From the NCBI GenBank assembly GCA_018242765.1, contig JAFEBH010000010.1, positions 62,001-126,000 on the forward strand: DNA of 64,000 nt, read 5' to 3'. This DNA is from Nitrospira sp. GTDB taxonomy: Bacteria > Nitrospirota > Nitrospiria > Nitrospirales > Nitrospiraceae. Made by a program: the position numbers and the translations under genes. The notes under the pieces are model-generated. The model ran no database searches, was not told the DNA's origin, and was given only the letters and a program-made list of their open reading frames with translations. Below are positions 54,332-64,000 of the stretch, piece by piece; within the stretch, counting starts at the first letter, position 1; each line of letters starts with the position of its first letter.

Positions 54332-54418
54332 ACGGATTGGTTTTGCCTAGAACCCAATTCACTCCCACTTACCTTAGCTGCATCAGCACCGTCACCCTTC
54401 CTCGGTGCAATCGGCGCT

Positions 54419-55033
54419 TCATGGCTGCTGCTCCAACCAGGCCCGTACCCGGGCAAATGCTTTCGCTCGATGACTAATACAATTCTTCTCGTCAATCGTC
54501 AACTGGGCAAGCGTTTTCCCAAATTCCGGGACCAGAAACACTGGGTCATATCCAAACCCTCGATCTCCTATGGGGTGATCTGTGATAGCACCTTCCAGAT
54601 TCCCCTGAGTGACATGGATAGCGCCGCTCGGAAAGGCAATCGCGGCAACCGTCAGAAATCGTGCATGCCGTGCCCCCTTCGGCACGCCCTCAAGCTCGGA
54701 CAACAGTTTACGACAGTTGTCCTCGTAAGTAGCATGTTCTCCCGCATATCGAGCGGCAAACACTCCGGGTCGACCTCCGAGTGCATCAACCTCTAGCCCT
54801 GTGTCATCGGCCACGGATGGAAGACCGGTTGACTTGGCCACCTCCCTGGCTTTCTTGATGGCGTTGGCTTCGCAGGTCGTACCATCTTCTTCCACTTCCG
54901 GTACAGTAGGAAACTCTGCTAGCGTACGGATGTGGATTCCCAGTCCGCCAAGCAACGCCCCAAGCTCTCGTCCTTTGTCAGGGTTCCTGGTTGCGAGAAC
55001 AAGCTCTTTGATCGATTCCTTAGTCAAGGGCAC
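54419..55033 (-). CDS. rdgB: XTP/dITP diphosphatase (RdgB/HAM1)
   Basis: About 204 residues. Family motifs are present in order: [13 protein letters not shown] near the N-terminus, [20 protein letters not shown] with [25 protein letters not shown], and SHRAKAF at the C-terminus. It removes pyrophosphate from ITP, dITP and XTP, keeping deaminated bases out of nucleic acid. No ATG is available; GTG at 55033 or TTG at 55036 is used, both inside the last codons of rph. The overlap with rph suggests a shared transcript, the usual rph-rdgB order. Confidence 0.95.
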   Translation of the reverse strand: MPLTKESIKELVLATRNPDKGRELGALLGGLGIHIRTLAEFPTVPEVEEDGTTCEANAIKKAREVAKSTGLPSVADDTGLEVDALGGRPGVFAARYAGEHATYEDNCRKLLSELEGVPKGARHARFLTVAAIAFPSGAIHVTQGNLEGAITDHPIGDRGFGYDPVFLVPEFGKTLAQLTIDEKNCISHRAKAFARVRAWLEQQP

Positions 55034-55763
55034 CAATCAACTCTTGCTGAATGGTCGTGAGCCGCTGAATGGCTTGCCAGCTCAGCGTCAAGAATTCATC
55101 CATATCCTGTTTCGCAAACGGTGTCCGCTCGGCCGTGCCCTGCACTTCGACATACCGCCCACGGCCCGTCATGACCACGTTCATGTCCACTTCCGCCATG
55201 GAATCCTCGGTGTAGGCAAGATCTACCATCACTTCTCCACCGACCTTCCCAACACTAATAGCGGCCAAGTAATCCGTCAACGGCAACTTCTTGATGAGTT
55301 CTCTCTTCTTCAATACCGCGCAGGCATCGGCCAGCGCAAGAAACGCTCCAGTAATCGATGCGGTCCTCGTACCCCCATCGGCTTGAATCACATCACAATC
55401 GATCCAGATGGACCGTTCACCCAGTTGTGACATATCGGTAACGGACCGCAGGGCGCGTCCAACTAAACGCTGAATTTCAAGCGTTCTGCCGCCTTGTTTC
55501 CCCTTCACCGCTTCTCGAGGAGAGCGCTCATGCGTCGCTCGTGGCAGCATCGCATATTCTGCGGTCACCCAGCCAGTGCCTTTTCCTTTGAGAAACGGTG
55601 GAACTTTCTCTTCCACTGAGGCAGTACAGATGACCTTCGTATCCCCCATTTCGATCAAAACCGATCCTTCCGCATGCTTCGTAAAGTTCCGCGTCACTTT
55701 GACGGGTCGGATCTGGTCTCGCCGACGCCCATCAAAACGCCCCACCCCTGAAATTCCACTCAT
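55020..55763 (-). CDS. rph: ribonuclease PH
   Basis: 247 residues from the ATG at 55763 ([20 protein letters not shown]), with GAAGGGAC in front; the open frame continues 20 codons upstream without support. Signature parts: [56 protein letters not shown], and [19 protein letters not shown] with the catalytic Asp region. A phosphorolytic 3'-5' exoribonuclease that trims tRNA 3' ends; a tRNA gene lies just downstream. Overlaps rdgB. Confidence 0.95.
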   Translation of the reverse strand: MSGISGVGRFDGRRRDQIRPVKVTRNFTKHAEGSVLIEMGDTKVICTASVEEKVPPFLKGKGTGWVTAEYAMLPRATHERSPREAVKGKQGGRTLEIQRLVGRALRSVTDMSQLGERSIWIDCDVIQADGGTRTASITGAFLALADACAVLKKRELIKKLPLTDYLAAISVGKVGGEVMVDLAYTEDSMAEVDMNVVMTGRGRYVEVQGTAERTPFAKQDMDEFLTLSWQAIQRLTTIQQELIGALD

Positions 55764-56201
55764 GCCCTGTCCCTTCTTCAAGAATAAGGACCGGATTATA
55801 GTGAAGCCCCTGCGAAAGCGCAAACCATCTTGAGGCGTCTATCGACGCATCGACGGTTATCCGACTGTCACATTTCATTCCCGTGTACAAAACTATCCGA
55901 TAAAATTGGCGAATTCTGTACAATCTCTTGACGTAGAAGCAGAAGCACTTTAGAGACAGAGACAATGCTGGAGCACATATCGATCCAAACTTCAATCCGG
56001 ATGCGTGGGTTCTTCTATTGCACGATCATCAGAAAACAGAATCAATGGAATAATGTGCGTCGCAGGAAGTCTCAACCTTGCGGCATAAAACATGCACAAT
56101 CTTCCTGAACCCTCGCTAATGATTCAAGTTGGCAGCAAATACACCGATAGGGAATTAACACAGCGCTCCTCAACCCACATGAACCCGATAAGACTCGATC
56201 C
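55764..56201. other. divergent intergenic region between rph and the HD-GYP gene
   Basis: No gene recognised. AT-rich around 55880-55930, suitable for promoters of both neighbours, but no clear -35/-10 pair was chosen. Confidence 0.4.
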
Positions 56202-57344
56202 ATGACTGTCCTCTTGGACCAGACAACACACCACGCACTCCTCGACAATCGTCTCATTCTCGTGGTCGACGACGAGGAACCGATCCGTCGCCTCTTGGCG
56301 TATCTGCTGCAATCCCATGGCTATACAGTGGAAGGTGCGGCTGATGCGCGAGAAGCTCGACAGAAGCTTGCCGCCCAGCCCTATGCCTTGATGTTGTGCG
56401 ATGTCAACATGCCTGGTGAATCCGGCATGGACCTCGTGCGACATACGCTCACGACACATCCACATACCGCAGCCATCATGGTGACAGGCCTCGATAGCTC
56501 CGTTCTGGCCAACGCGGCTCTCGACGTGGGCGCCTTTGGTTATATCATCAAGCCGTTTGAGTCCAACGAAGTCTTGATCGACGTGGCCAACGCGCTGCGA
56601 CGACGACGGCTTGAGTTGGAAAACCACCATCATCGGGAAAACCTCGAAGACATCGTCAGAACCAGAACACTCGCACTCCAGCAGGCCTTGGAGTGGCTCG
56701 AGCGAACAGAAAAAGAGCTGCGCTTGTCGCGTGAGGAAACGATACAGCGGCTGGCCATTGCCGCCGAGTTCCGTGACAATGCAACAGCCCAACATGTGCA
56801 ACGCATGAGCCACTATTGCGAACTGCTCGCCCGCAAAGCCGGGTTATCGCCGGAACGTTGTGATTTGATCCGGACAGCCAGCCCAATGCATGACATCGGC
56901 AAAATCGGCACGCCGGATCATGTACTGTTAAAACCCGGTAAGTTCACCGAGGAAGAATTCGGGGTCATCGCCCAACATGCAGAGATCGGGTATCGAATCC
57001 TGAGCGGGTCGGATGCGGAGCTGCTCAAAGTCGCGGCCGTCATTGCCTACACCCACCATGAGCGTTTCGACGGAACCGGGTATCCTCGTGGTTTGAAGGG
57101 CGAGACGATTCCTATCGAGGGTCGTATTGCAGCTATTGCCGATGCCTTTGACGCCCTCACAACCCAGCGCGTCTACAAGCCGGCATTTGAGCTCAGTCAT
57201 GCGATCGATCTGATGCGAAAACACCGGAGTGCACACTTCGACCCGGACCTCCTCGACACCTTTATCGCGTCCACAGACGAACTCACACGCATCCATGATC
57301 AGTACGCCGATCGTGCGGACCCTACGTCTCGCTCAGATACCTAA
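56202..57344 (+). CDS. response regulator with HD-GYP domain (cyclic di-GMP phosphodiesterase)
   Basis: 380 residues. Receiver with Asp23-Asp24 in LVVDDEEP, Asp67 in LMLCDVNMPGESG and Lys117 in IIKPFE. A coiled linker (about 135-185) leads to the HD-GYP domain: MHDIGKIGTPDH (His230-Asp231), AYTHHERFDGTGYPRGLKGE (HH 285-286, GYP 293-295) and AIADAFDALTTQRVYK. All metal ligands and the GYP loop are intact, so hydrolysis of c-di-GMP is expected, controlled by phosphorylation of Asp67. No kinase is adjacent. It stands alone on the plus strand. Confidence 0.93.
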   Translation: MTVLLDQTTHHALLDNRLILVVDDEEPIRRLLAYLLQSHGYTVEGAADAREARQKLAAQPYALMLCDVNMPGESGMDLVRHTLTTHPHTAAIMVTGLDSSVLANAALDVGAFGYIIKPFESNEVLIDVANALRRRRLELENHHHRENLEDIVRTRTLALQQALEWLERTEKELRLSREETIQRLAIAAEFRDNATAQHVQRMSHYCELLARKAGLSPERCDLIRTASPMHDIGKIGTPDHVLLKPGKFTEEEFGVIAQHAEIGYRILSGSDAELLKVAAVIAYTHHERFDGTGYPRGLKGETIPIEGRIAAIADAFDALTTQRVYKPAFELSHAIDLMRKHRSAHFDPDLLDTFIASTDELTRIHDQYADRADPTSRSDT

Positions 57345-57763
57345 CAGCACGCGGAATAATCCGCCAACCTCCCTCTCAAACGCGTGAACTGTGTCTCCCC
57401 TTCGACTGCACTCAGGGTCGTGAGCATGTCGAACGGTAATGCGCTGAAATCAACGAAATCACGTTTGACATTTCATATTCCAAGCGTTCAAACAACAGGA
57501 ACATTGAAGCGTGAAACTCGCCCGTGAAACCTGGAACTCAGGAGCAAAGAAACGAGCGCCGAATATTATTCCAGCGCGTATCAGTGGTTGAAAGAGAACC
57601 GCTCATGAGTCATGCCGGTTAGGCATTTCCCAAAAACGGCACCGCTGTGTGATTCGCCAGAATTCGTTGACCGCCCCTCGCCCTGCCGATATACTTTTTA
57701 CCGATCAGGTCCCCTGGCGCCAGTGCGGATGTTCTGTCTCCATATGTCGAAGGATGGCCGGTG
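57345..57763. other. gap after the HD-GYP gene
   Basis: Holds the TTCGAC/GTCGAA element listed separately. No gene seen. Confidence 0.4.
57401..57433. repeat. TTCGAC...GTCGAA element
   Basis: A 6-bp inverted repeat spanning 33 bp (ends at 57401 and 57433) with GC-rich centre, located after the HD-GYP stop. It looks like a REP-type dispersed element. Confidence 0.35.
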
Positions 57764-58267
57764 ATGGCAAAGAAGTTGACAGCCGTTCGTAAGCGTCCTC
57801 GTAGTCGAAACTGGCTCGCCTACCTCTGCGAAGCGTTGGTCACCTCAGGCGCCATGCCGACCTGGGAAGCGGCCACCTATCTCACGGAGAACCTTTTCGG
57901 AGAAAAACCCAACCCCCACCTCTTGACACCGACGACTCCTCACGAACTCACAAGACAGTTTCTGCAACGCCTCTACCAACCAATCGTTGAAGCGGCCACG
58001 CGGGACGTCACACTTTCTCCTGCATCGACAGTACACTTCTTCACCGATATCAGTTTAACTGGAAACTCCGCCGTCCTTATCGTCCTGTTCCCAGGACACG
58101 ACAAGCCTCAACAGCTTGTCATGTTTGACGCAGCCAAGGCCTGGGATCTCGTGTTCGCAGATGCGGATTCCTTCAACACCTGGGCAGAAGCGCGCTATCG
58201 CCTACTGGTCAATGCACTGCGCAAAACCTTGCCGACGATGGACGAAGACTTCCTCACCGCCATCTGA
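57764..58267 (+). CDS. hypothetical protein
   Basis: 167 residues from the ATG at 57764 (MAKKLTAVRKRPRSRNWLAY). Basic N-terminus, then ALVTSGAMPTWEAATYLTEN, TDISLTGNSAVLIVLFPGHD and WAEARYRLLVNALRKTLPTM. No signal peptide, membrane segment or recognised family. The weak binding site (GGTG) does not separate this ATG from the GTG 3 nt earlier. Single gene, nothing in the context explains it. Confidence 0.6.
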   Translation: MAKKLTAVRKRPRSRNWLAYLCEALVTSGAMPTWEAATYLTENLFGEKPNPHLLTPTTPHELTRQFLQRLYQPIVEAATRDVTLSPASTVHFFTDISLTGNSAVLIVLFPGHDKPQQLVMFDAAKAWDLVFADADSFNTWAEARYRLLVNALRKTLPTMDEDFLTAI

Positions 58268-58747
58268 ATGTTCAGATCAAAACACCGCTCCCAAATCTTC
58301 CTCGCTCACATGAGTCACGAGCGCTTCTCCGATATCGTCCGATGCGCTGCCAGACAAGCTCGTCTCTCTTGACCTCATGTTAGGATAAAAAAATACTATC
58401 TGTTTAGAAGTACTGATACACACTCAGTTGTGACGTACGTTCGTCTACCGCGCACCCAGACCATTTCCCCCATCACTTAAGGCGAGAGGCTTCGCGTACT
58501 AGCTCGTCATACAATCCACACAAAGACCCCCGGTTAAGACAAGGGAGTTTGATGGTATTGTGACTGATGCCGTTGTGAACACTGCCATACCGGCTCTTGG
58601 CTGTGCCCACGTAGTCTATGAGCGACCGAATTTTCTTCTTCGAGCGTTTTGGAATAGCCTCGATATCAGCAGGCCTGTGACTGCCACCGCTCCGCTGTCC
58701 CCATTCCTTCACATAACCAATCGGAATGGCATTTCCGATGTACGGCT
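58268..58747. other. gap before the receptor remnant
   Basis: No gene supported. A minus-strand frame (58473-58802) overlaps the receptor remnant and has no family. On the plus strand TNRNGISDVRL just before 58748 may be further receptor text with a stop behind it. Confidence 0.35.
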
Positions 58748-59658
58748 GTGAACCCATACGTACAATACGAGGCGCAACGATCGATGGAGCTTGGAACCAC
58801 AACGCGCTTCGCCGTTGGAATTAACTACCGGCATAACACCGCATCACATAACTTCCAGGACCGCTATCACACCGATAGATCGACTAGGGCCGTACGTCCA
58901 AGGGAATGGAAGCCGACTGCATCGATTCCGGTAGTTGGCGGCGCCCGTTATGAGCTGAACACATTTATCAATTCAATAATCAGCCCGCGCGGCTCACTCG
59001 TCTTTACACCGGTCCCTAACCACACCTTCCGAAGGACCGTGGCAGTGGGGTACCACCGCCGGCATTTTTTGAAACGTACGGAGACAATCTCGCCATCATT
59101 GCCCTTCCTTCCCCCATTCCCTCACCGCCACCGATCACGGTAAATGGGACCGGTGCCCTCAAACCTGAGCAGATCATCTCCCATGAGCAGGAATAGATGA
59201 AGCAGCCGACATCAATGGAGGAGAGTTTGGGGGAGTTCCTTGCGACCAGATAGCTGAGTGGATTCAGAAACGTCTCCTACCAAGAGATTGGCCCGGCCCT
59301 CGTAGGCACCTCTCGGAGAGGCAGGCCACGATTCAAGCACAATGCTGGCATACGTGGTCAGTGGGAAAACGGGCTGAGTGGTGAGATTGCCTAATATGGG
59401 CGTAGCCACTTACCCCATTGCCTCTGTCTTCTCCACGCTTGCCCCCTTTGGAGCCATGCTCCCCGATACTCGTGTTACCATTTGCTCAATCTGCGTGTGG
59501 CCTATCGCTTCTGGAAAGAGAAAACCGCTGACGGCTCTCACCGCGAGGCAGAACTGGCTATTTCGGTGTTCAACGCTCTGAATGACACCCACCGCGAACA
59601 TTCCTTGGGGGATCTGCTGGGCACCAGGGTCCTCGGCTGGTTGCCCCTAAAGCTCTGA
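58748..59658 (+). pseudogene. decayed TonB-dependent receptor (C-terminal barrel)
   Basis: Successive frames spell receptor barrel text in the right order: TTTRFAVGINYRHNTASHNF, EWKPTASIPVVGGARYELNT, ISPRGSLVFTPVPNHTFRRT, ETYGDNLAIIALPSPIP, VNGTGALKPEQIISHE, then after a shift LNLRVAYRFWKEKT, REAELAISVFNALNDTHREH, SLGDLLGTRVLGWLPLKL and TGA at 59656. Stops and frameshifts separate the blocks, and the plug domain and signal are missing. It precedes the substrate-binding protein and kinase of copy 2, as a smaller scrap does at copy 1. Confidence 0.8.
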
Positions 59659-59835
59659 TCAAGTCTTACGCGAATGTTTGTGGCCCGGAATTTGCCTTGT
59701 TTTTATGTTACTCATCACCATCTCGACATGAGACACCAGACGACTTGTATTCTAACCTTTCACTTGGCATGGTTAGAAATCTTCATGAATCTTAGGTTAT
59801 GATGACGTTATTATTCTCTTAGTCTAGTTCATTTC

Positions 59836-60801
59836 ATGATGCTGCCTCTCAGGTCAGTCCTGACACTATTCTGGTTCGTTTCCTCCTTGGGCACCGCCCA
59901 TGCGGCAGAGATTACCGTCCTCAAATCAGCCGATCTACCTTACTATGAACAAGCCGTTGTCGGCTTTAAGGCAGGACTTCCGTCCTCCACAACTGTCAAG
60001 GAATACAACCTCCATGGCCAACTGGAACAAGGGCGGGACATCGTGAGGTCGTTGCGCGCCTCTCCACCCGACTTAGTCTTGGCCGTCGGACTTAAAGCTG
60101 CCATGGCCACGAAACTGGAAATATTCGATACACCGGTCGTGTTCTGCATGGTCCTCAATCCAGGCGCATATGGGCTTTCTGCTTCCAATATGACCGGGAT
60201 TGCGATCCGCCCCTCGGCGGCAACCCAACTTTCTGCACTTCGCTCCGTGATGCCTGATCGGAATCGGATCGGCATCCTCTACGACGAAGACCAAAGCGGG
60301 ACCTTTGTGCGGGAGTCCATTCATGTGGCGAAACGCTACGGTATGGAGCTCGTCACTATCCCGATCAATAAACAAGAAGATATTCCCCATGCGCTCCGAA
60401 CCTTGCTCCCCAAGATCGACGCGTTATGGCTGATTCAGGACCAGATGGTCGTCTCTGAATCCGCGATCCCTTTCTTTTTAGATTCGACACTCGGCGCCAA
60501 GATCCCGCTCTTTACGTTTTCATCGACCTTGGTTCAGCAGGGGGCGCTCGGCGCCTTAGTTGTGGATCCTAGGACTGTGGGACAACAAGCCGCACGGATC
60601 TCGCTTGCGCGTCTCAAGGAGCACAGCACCGGCGGAGGTCGCCTAGAACCACCAGACCACCCGCAATTGGCGTTGAATCTGAACTCCGCTGAGTACCTTG
60701 GGATGACACTGAATACTGAGATCGTCCGACTGGCCGGCCATCTCTATAGCGGACATGGCCCGGTTGCTCGACAATCGACCCAATCTGATCTAACTCCGTA
60801 G
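59836..60801 (+). CDS. ABC-type substrate-binding protein of a signalling module, copy 2
   Basis: 321 residues. Signal peptide LRSVLTLFWFVSSLGTAHAA. Mature part ITVLKSADLPYYEQAVVGFK, VLAVGLKAAMATKLEIFDTP, NMTGIAIRPSAATQLSALRS, same plan as the copy at 48042. No transporter genes around; a histidine kinase starts 51 bp downstream. Most likely a periplasmic sensor subunit for that kinase. Confidence 0.87.
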   Translation: MMLPLRSVLTLFWFVSSLGTAHAAEITVLKSADLPYYEQAVVGFKAGLPSSTTVKEYNLHGQLEQGRDIVRSLRASPPDLVLAVGLKAAMATKLEIFDTPVVFCMVLNPGAYGLSASNMTGIAIRPSAATQLSALRSVMPDRNRIGILYDEDQSGTFVRESIHVAKRYGMELVTIPINKQEDIPHALRTLLPKIDALWLIQDQMVVSESAIPFFLDSTLGAKIPLFTFSSTLVQQGALGALVVDPRTVGQQAARISLARLKEHSTGGGRLEPPDHPQLALNLNSAEYLGMTLNTEIVRLAGHLYSGHGPVARQSTQSDLTP

Positions 60802-60852
60802 GCGTCCAGCCAAATGATCTAGACTTGTGGCATGAACCATCTGTGAGCGGCA

Positions 60853-62661
60853 ATGCATGAGTTAGGCGGTTCGATTGCTTCCCGAGTTTCACTCACCCTC
60901 CGAACAAAGCTTGTCGTCAGCACAGCTGCCATTCTGATTATCGCCTGCCTCTTCATGGCCTGTCTGTTTATTCAGCAACAGACGCGATGGGCGGCAGAGA
61001 GTCTGACACAGAGCGGAACTCTGCTCGCTCAACATCTGGCCGACATGGGGCGTTTCAGTATCGTGGCCGGAGATGTCCATCGACTGGATGAGCTCATTCA
61101 GGAAATTCTGGCCGTGAACCCGGTCGCGTATGTGGCGATTATTTCATCGAACGGGGCGCTTCAAGCCGGGTTGGGCAAGAACCCGTGGGATGGGCAGTTC
61201 ATTCCGGATCCGACCGGTCAGCGACGGTTTTCACTGACGCAAGTGATACGTTCAGACCACTCCACTCCTGCGACAAGCGAAGCAGTCGTGACGGCAATTA
61301 TCCTCAACCGTCATGGCCCTGTGAGCCGTCCAACGATTGAGTTTTCGACGGAAGACTTAATCACGTTGCTCGGCGGGACCGAACTCCCGCTTTTTTACAA
61401 TATTACGGTTCACGTCCCACACCATTCGCCAGCCACTCACTGGGACCCTACCCTCCAACTGATGTTTGAAGAACGCCTGGATAGACCGGGAATACGCGAT
61501 GCGTCGAAGACTGCGCCCCCTACCCTCGTACTCGTCGGGTTGTCGACATCGGATCTTCAGCATGGACTGCGACGACTCTTGTGGCAAGCTATCCTTATTA
61601 CACTTGGCACATTGGCCGGCGGGCTCTGCATCGTCGTCTGGTTAGCTCGCCGAATCACCATTCCACTGCACGATCTCACACTCGCCTCAACTCAACTCGC
61701 AGCCGGGAAAACGGTGCCCGTCATGGCCATCGACACACAGGATGAAATCGGGACGCTCACCAGCGTCTTTAACGCGATGGCGAAAGCATTGCAATCACGT
61801 GAACACGAGTTACGCGAACTAGCCCGCACACTCGAACACCGTGTCAGAACCAGGACGGAGGAACTTGCCGCAGCCAATAAAAAGTTACAAGAACTGGACC
61901 GCCGCAAATCCATTTTTATCTCGACGGCCTCGCATGAGCTCCGGACCCCGCTGACCTCGATGAAGGTCCACCTGGCGAACCTACGAGATGGGATCGATGG
62001 AGCAGTTACCCCTGATCAACAAGGATCGCTTTTGCGGGTGGAAGCCAACCTCTCACGGCTTCAGTCTCTGATCGCGGACCTCCTGGATCTTTCTCAAATC
62101 GAGATGGGGCAAGCGACTCTACGCCTGGAACCCGTTGAACTTGGAAGCGTGATCGCCAAAACAGTCGAGGACCTCCATCCGTTCACGTCAGAGCACTGCG
62201 TGAAGATCGTCATCTCGATCCCAACTGATTTGCCCCTGGTCTCAGCTGACCCGGAGAAACTCCGGCAGATTCTCCTGAACCTTTTGCATAACGCAATCAA
62301 ATTCTCACCGAGAGAGACCGTCGTGGATCTCACCGTCACAAGACTATCGAGTGACATTATTCAAATCTCCGTGCGCGATGTCGGGCCCGGCATCGCGTCA
62401 GACGATGTGGAGAAAGTGTTTGAGCCATTCTATCGCGCACCCACAACACACAAGAAAACCAAGGGAACAGGACTCGGCCTAGCCATTGCCAAGCTGTTGG
62501 TCGAACTACATCAGAGTCGACTGGCGGTTGAGACAGAGCCAGGCCGAGGCAGCTGTTTTTACTTTACCCTACACACGATGACATCGGTCCGCCTCACTTA
62601 CACAAGGCCCATTACACTACGGCTCCCTGATCGTCAGAGATCTAGTCCCCATAGTTCATGA
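60853..62661 (+). CDS. membrane histidine kinase with HAMP domain, copy 2
   Basis: 602 residues. TM1 LVVSTAAILIIACLFMACLF, periplasmic sensor loop of about 200 residues, TM2 LWQAILITLGTLAGGLCIVV, HAMP (RRITIPLHDLTLASTQLAAG), coiled region, HisKA with His361 in ISTASHELRTP, HATPase (DPEKLRQILLNLLHNAIKFS, VRDVGPGIASDDVEKVFEPF, KGTGLGLAIAKLLVELHQSR). It lacks the GAF domain of copy 1. Its cognate regulator is probably the convergent sigma-54 activator at 62789, coded on the other strand. Confidence 0.9.
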   Translation: MHELGGSIASRVSLTLRTKLVVSTAAILIIACLFMACLFIQQQTRWAAESLTQSGTLLAQHLADMGRFSIVAGDVHRLDELIQEILAVNPVAYVAIISSNGALQAGLGKNPWDGQFIPDPTGQRRFSLTQVIRSDHSTPATSEAVVTAIILNRHGPVSRPTIEFSTEDLITLLGGTELPLFYNITVHVPHHSPATHWDPTLQLMFEERLDRPGIRDASKTAPPTLVLVGLSTSDLQHGLRRLLWQAILITLGTLAGGLCIVVWLARRITIPLHDLTLASTQLAAGKTVPVMAIDTQDEIGTLTSVFNAMAKALQSREHELRELARTLEHRVRTRTEELAAANKKLQELDRRKSIFISTASHELRTPLTSMKVHLANLRDGIDGAVTPDQQGSLLRVEANLSRLQSLIADLLDLSQIEMGQATLRLEPVELGSVIAKTVEDLHPFTSEHCVKIVISIPTDLPLVSADPEKLRQILLNLLHNAIKFSPRETVVDLTVTRLSSDIIQISVRDVGPGIASDDVEKVFEPFYRAPTTHKKTKGTGLGLAIAKLLVELHQSRLAVETEPGRGSCFYFTLHTMTSVRLTYTRPITLRLPDRQRSSPHSS

Positions 62662-62788
62662 CAGTTCGTCAGGAAACCACGTGAGCAACGTATCTTGTGA
62701 AGCGCATCTCACTTCACCATTCGGCAGGATCACAGCCTTGAGTGTTATCCCGGTGCGGACAAGGCGGGAAGACTGTGTCAGCACCCGG

Positions 62789-64000
62789 TCAGGGGAAAGA
62801 AGCCTTGACCGAAACCCCGCGTTGCCTGAGCAACCTCGTGAGATAGGTGCGTTGCAACCCCAGCAACTCGGCAGCCTTCGTCTGGTTCCCACCGGCTCGT
62901 CGCAACGCTTCCTCCAGAACTTTTCGACTGTATTGCTCCATCACCATATGGTAGTTGAAGGTTTCGTCTTCTGAGAAGCTCACGTCCACCGGCAACCTCC
63001 GAGGCAGCATAATCCCCAGATGTTCCGGCTCAATGCAGTCACCGGGACAGAGTGTGATGGCCCGGACCAAGACATTTTCCAACTCACGCACATTGCCGGG
63101 CCAGTGATATCCACGAATCACCTCGAGCGCATCCTGGCTGACGCGGAGCAAACCCTGCGCCATCTTTGCCCCATGAAGTTTGATAAAATGTTCGACCAAG
63201 GCAGGGAGGTCTTCCAGTCGTTTGCGCAAAGGAGGTAAGGTGAACGAGATCACGTTCAGCCGATAGAAGAGGTCCTCTCGAAAGCTACCGTCCTGAATAG
63301 CCTCCGTCAGATCTTTATTCGTCGCCGCGATAAACCTCACATTCGTGCGAATCGCCTGCGCCCCGCCGACCCGATAGAACTCCTGATCCTGGAGGAGACG
63401 GAGCAATCGCGTCTGTAGCCCCGCCGGCATGTCACCGATCTCATCGAGAAACACAGTGCCGTCCTCCGCCGACTCGATCTTACCGAGCTCGCGCTTGACC
63501 GCTCCGGTGTAGGCTCCCTTTTCATGGCCGAACAATTCGTTTTCCAATAGACTCTCGGGCAGCGCCGCGCAATTCACGACGACAAACGGCTTCGAGGCAC
63601 GCGGGCTCCACCGGTGCAACGCTCGAGCCATCACTTCTTTCCCCGTCCCCGTTTCACCCAACAGGAGCACCGTGGCGGACGCCCCAGCCGCTCGCCGCGC
63701 CGTGTCACGCAGTTCAACCATGCGTGGACTCTGCCCGATTACCTGTTCGTACCGACCCTCCACTTCTGTTTGCAGAAGCCCGATCTGCCTGGTGAGGGCC
63801 ATCTGTGCCCTAGCCTTCTCAATCACCGCAGACAGATGATCCGGCTCAAACGGCTTCGTCAGAAAATCACACGCCCCCAGCCGAATGGCCTCGACGGCGC
63901 GATCAATCGTCCCGAAGGCGGTAATCACGACCACTTCCGGTGTGACGTGCGGTGGAACGCTTGAGCGCCTCTCGGCCAGCCGCTTCAATACATCTAATCC
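62789..64000 (-). CDS. NtrC-family sigma-54-dependent response regulator, copy 2 (5' end beyond the window)
   Basis: At least 403 codons, open to the right edge: the first bases read GLDVLKRLAERR, so the start and the phospho-acceptor Asp are outside. Receiver end VVVITAFGTIDRAVEAIRLG and DFLTKPFEPDHL; AAA+ domain with Walker A GETGTGKEVMARA, the sigma-54 loop GAYTGA (Tyr in place of the usual Phe), Walker B TVFLDEIGDMPAG and NVRELENVLVRAITLCPGDC; Fis-type helix-turn-helix NQTKAAELLGLQRTYLTRLL. Convergent with the kinase of copy 2. Confidence 0.92.
   Translation of the reverse strand, partial: GLDVLKRLAERRSSVPPHVTPEVVVITAFGTIDRAVEAIRLGACDFLTKPFEPDHLSAVIEKARAQMALTRQIGLLQTEVEGRYEQVIGQSPRMVELRDTARRAAGASATVLLLGETGTGKEVMARALHRWSPRASKPFVVVNCAALPESLLENELFGHEKGAYTGAVKRELGKIESAEDGTVFLDEIGDMPAGLQTRLLRLLQDQEFYRVGGAQAIRTNVRFIAATNKDLTEAIQDGSFREDLFYRLNVISFTLPPLRKRLEDLPALVEHFIKLHGAKMAQGLLRVSQDALEVIRGYHWPGNVRELENVLVRAITLCPGDCIEPEHLGIMLPRRLPVDVSFSEDETFNYHMVMEQYSRKVLEEALRRAGGNQTKAAELLGLQRTYLTRLLRQRGVSVKASFP

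Noticed and set aside
58473..58802. Minus-strand frame of 109 codons
   Set aside because: Overlaps the TonB-receptor remnant and shows no family.

Overview
The window looks like a chromosomal segment of a Gram-negative environmental bacterium, most likely Nitrospira or a relative. This is inferred from gene content, not from a marker gene: outer-membrane two-partner secretion, TonB-receptor remnants, duplicated substrate-binding-protein/kinase/sigma-54-activator modules, and heavy-metal RND pumps. Base composition is moderately GC-rich, with several AT-richer stretches full of gene debris (about 13-15, 38.6-42.2, 53 and 58-59.8 kb).

1-12.5 kb is a defence-type island. A Snf2-like helicase runs off the left edge. 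Just upstream of it, on the same strand, is a tight operon encoding a ComEC-type metallo-beta-lactamase (MBL), a single-chain E2-E1-JAB protein, a patatin phospholipase and a second, degenerate MBL. No cyclic-nucleotide synthase and no separate ubiquitin-like protein is present, so this differs from canonical CBASS or Bil operons and is the best candidate for an undescribed system. Around it lie a RadC-like JAB protein, an XRE regulator, an unknown 393-residue protein that has replaced the body of an hsdM gene, a DUF3800 protein, and a DUF433 antitoxin whose DUF5615 toxin carries an in-frame TGA.

12.6-21.4 kb holds small secreted proteins (two OB-fold-like paralogues, a propeller-like protein, a lipoprotein), frameshifted genes, zinc-ribbon proteins, a CheY-like receiver, a PilZ protein and short nuclease remnants. 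One copy of a 237-bp dispersed repeat is here; the second is at 39.6 kb.

21.5-38.6 kb carries two back-to-back Cus/Czc-type efflux operons (minus: small secreted protein, TolC, adaptor, RND pump; plus: the same order, then a SERCA-like P-type ATPase). The adaptors are rich in methionine, pointing to copper or silver.

38.6-47.5 kb is a debris field (IS110 remnant, repeat copy, 5' half of a tRNA-Arg, two decayed filamentous exoprotein 3' ends) leading into a two-partner secretion set: TpsB transporter, TPR-CHAT protein and DUF928 protein. Short palindromic repeat pairs flank this set.

47.8-64 kb contains two copies of one signalling layout: a decayed TonB-dependent receptor 3' end, an ABC-type substrate-binding protein, a membrane histidine kinase and an NtrC-type activator. 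Between the copies are a sigma-54-type promoter in front of a 34-residue membrane peptide, tRNA-Pro, rdgB and rph, and a REC-HD-GYP protein. The last activator is cut by the right edge.
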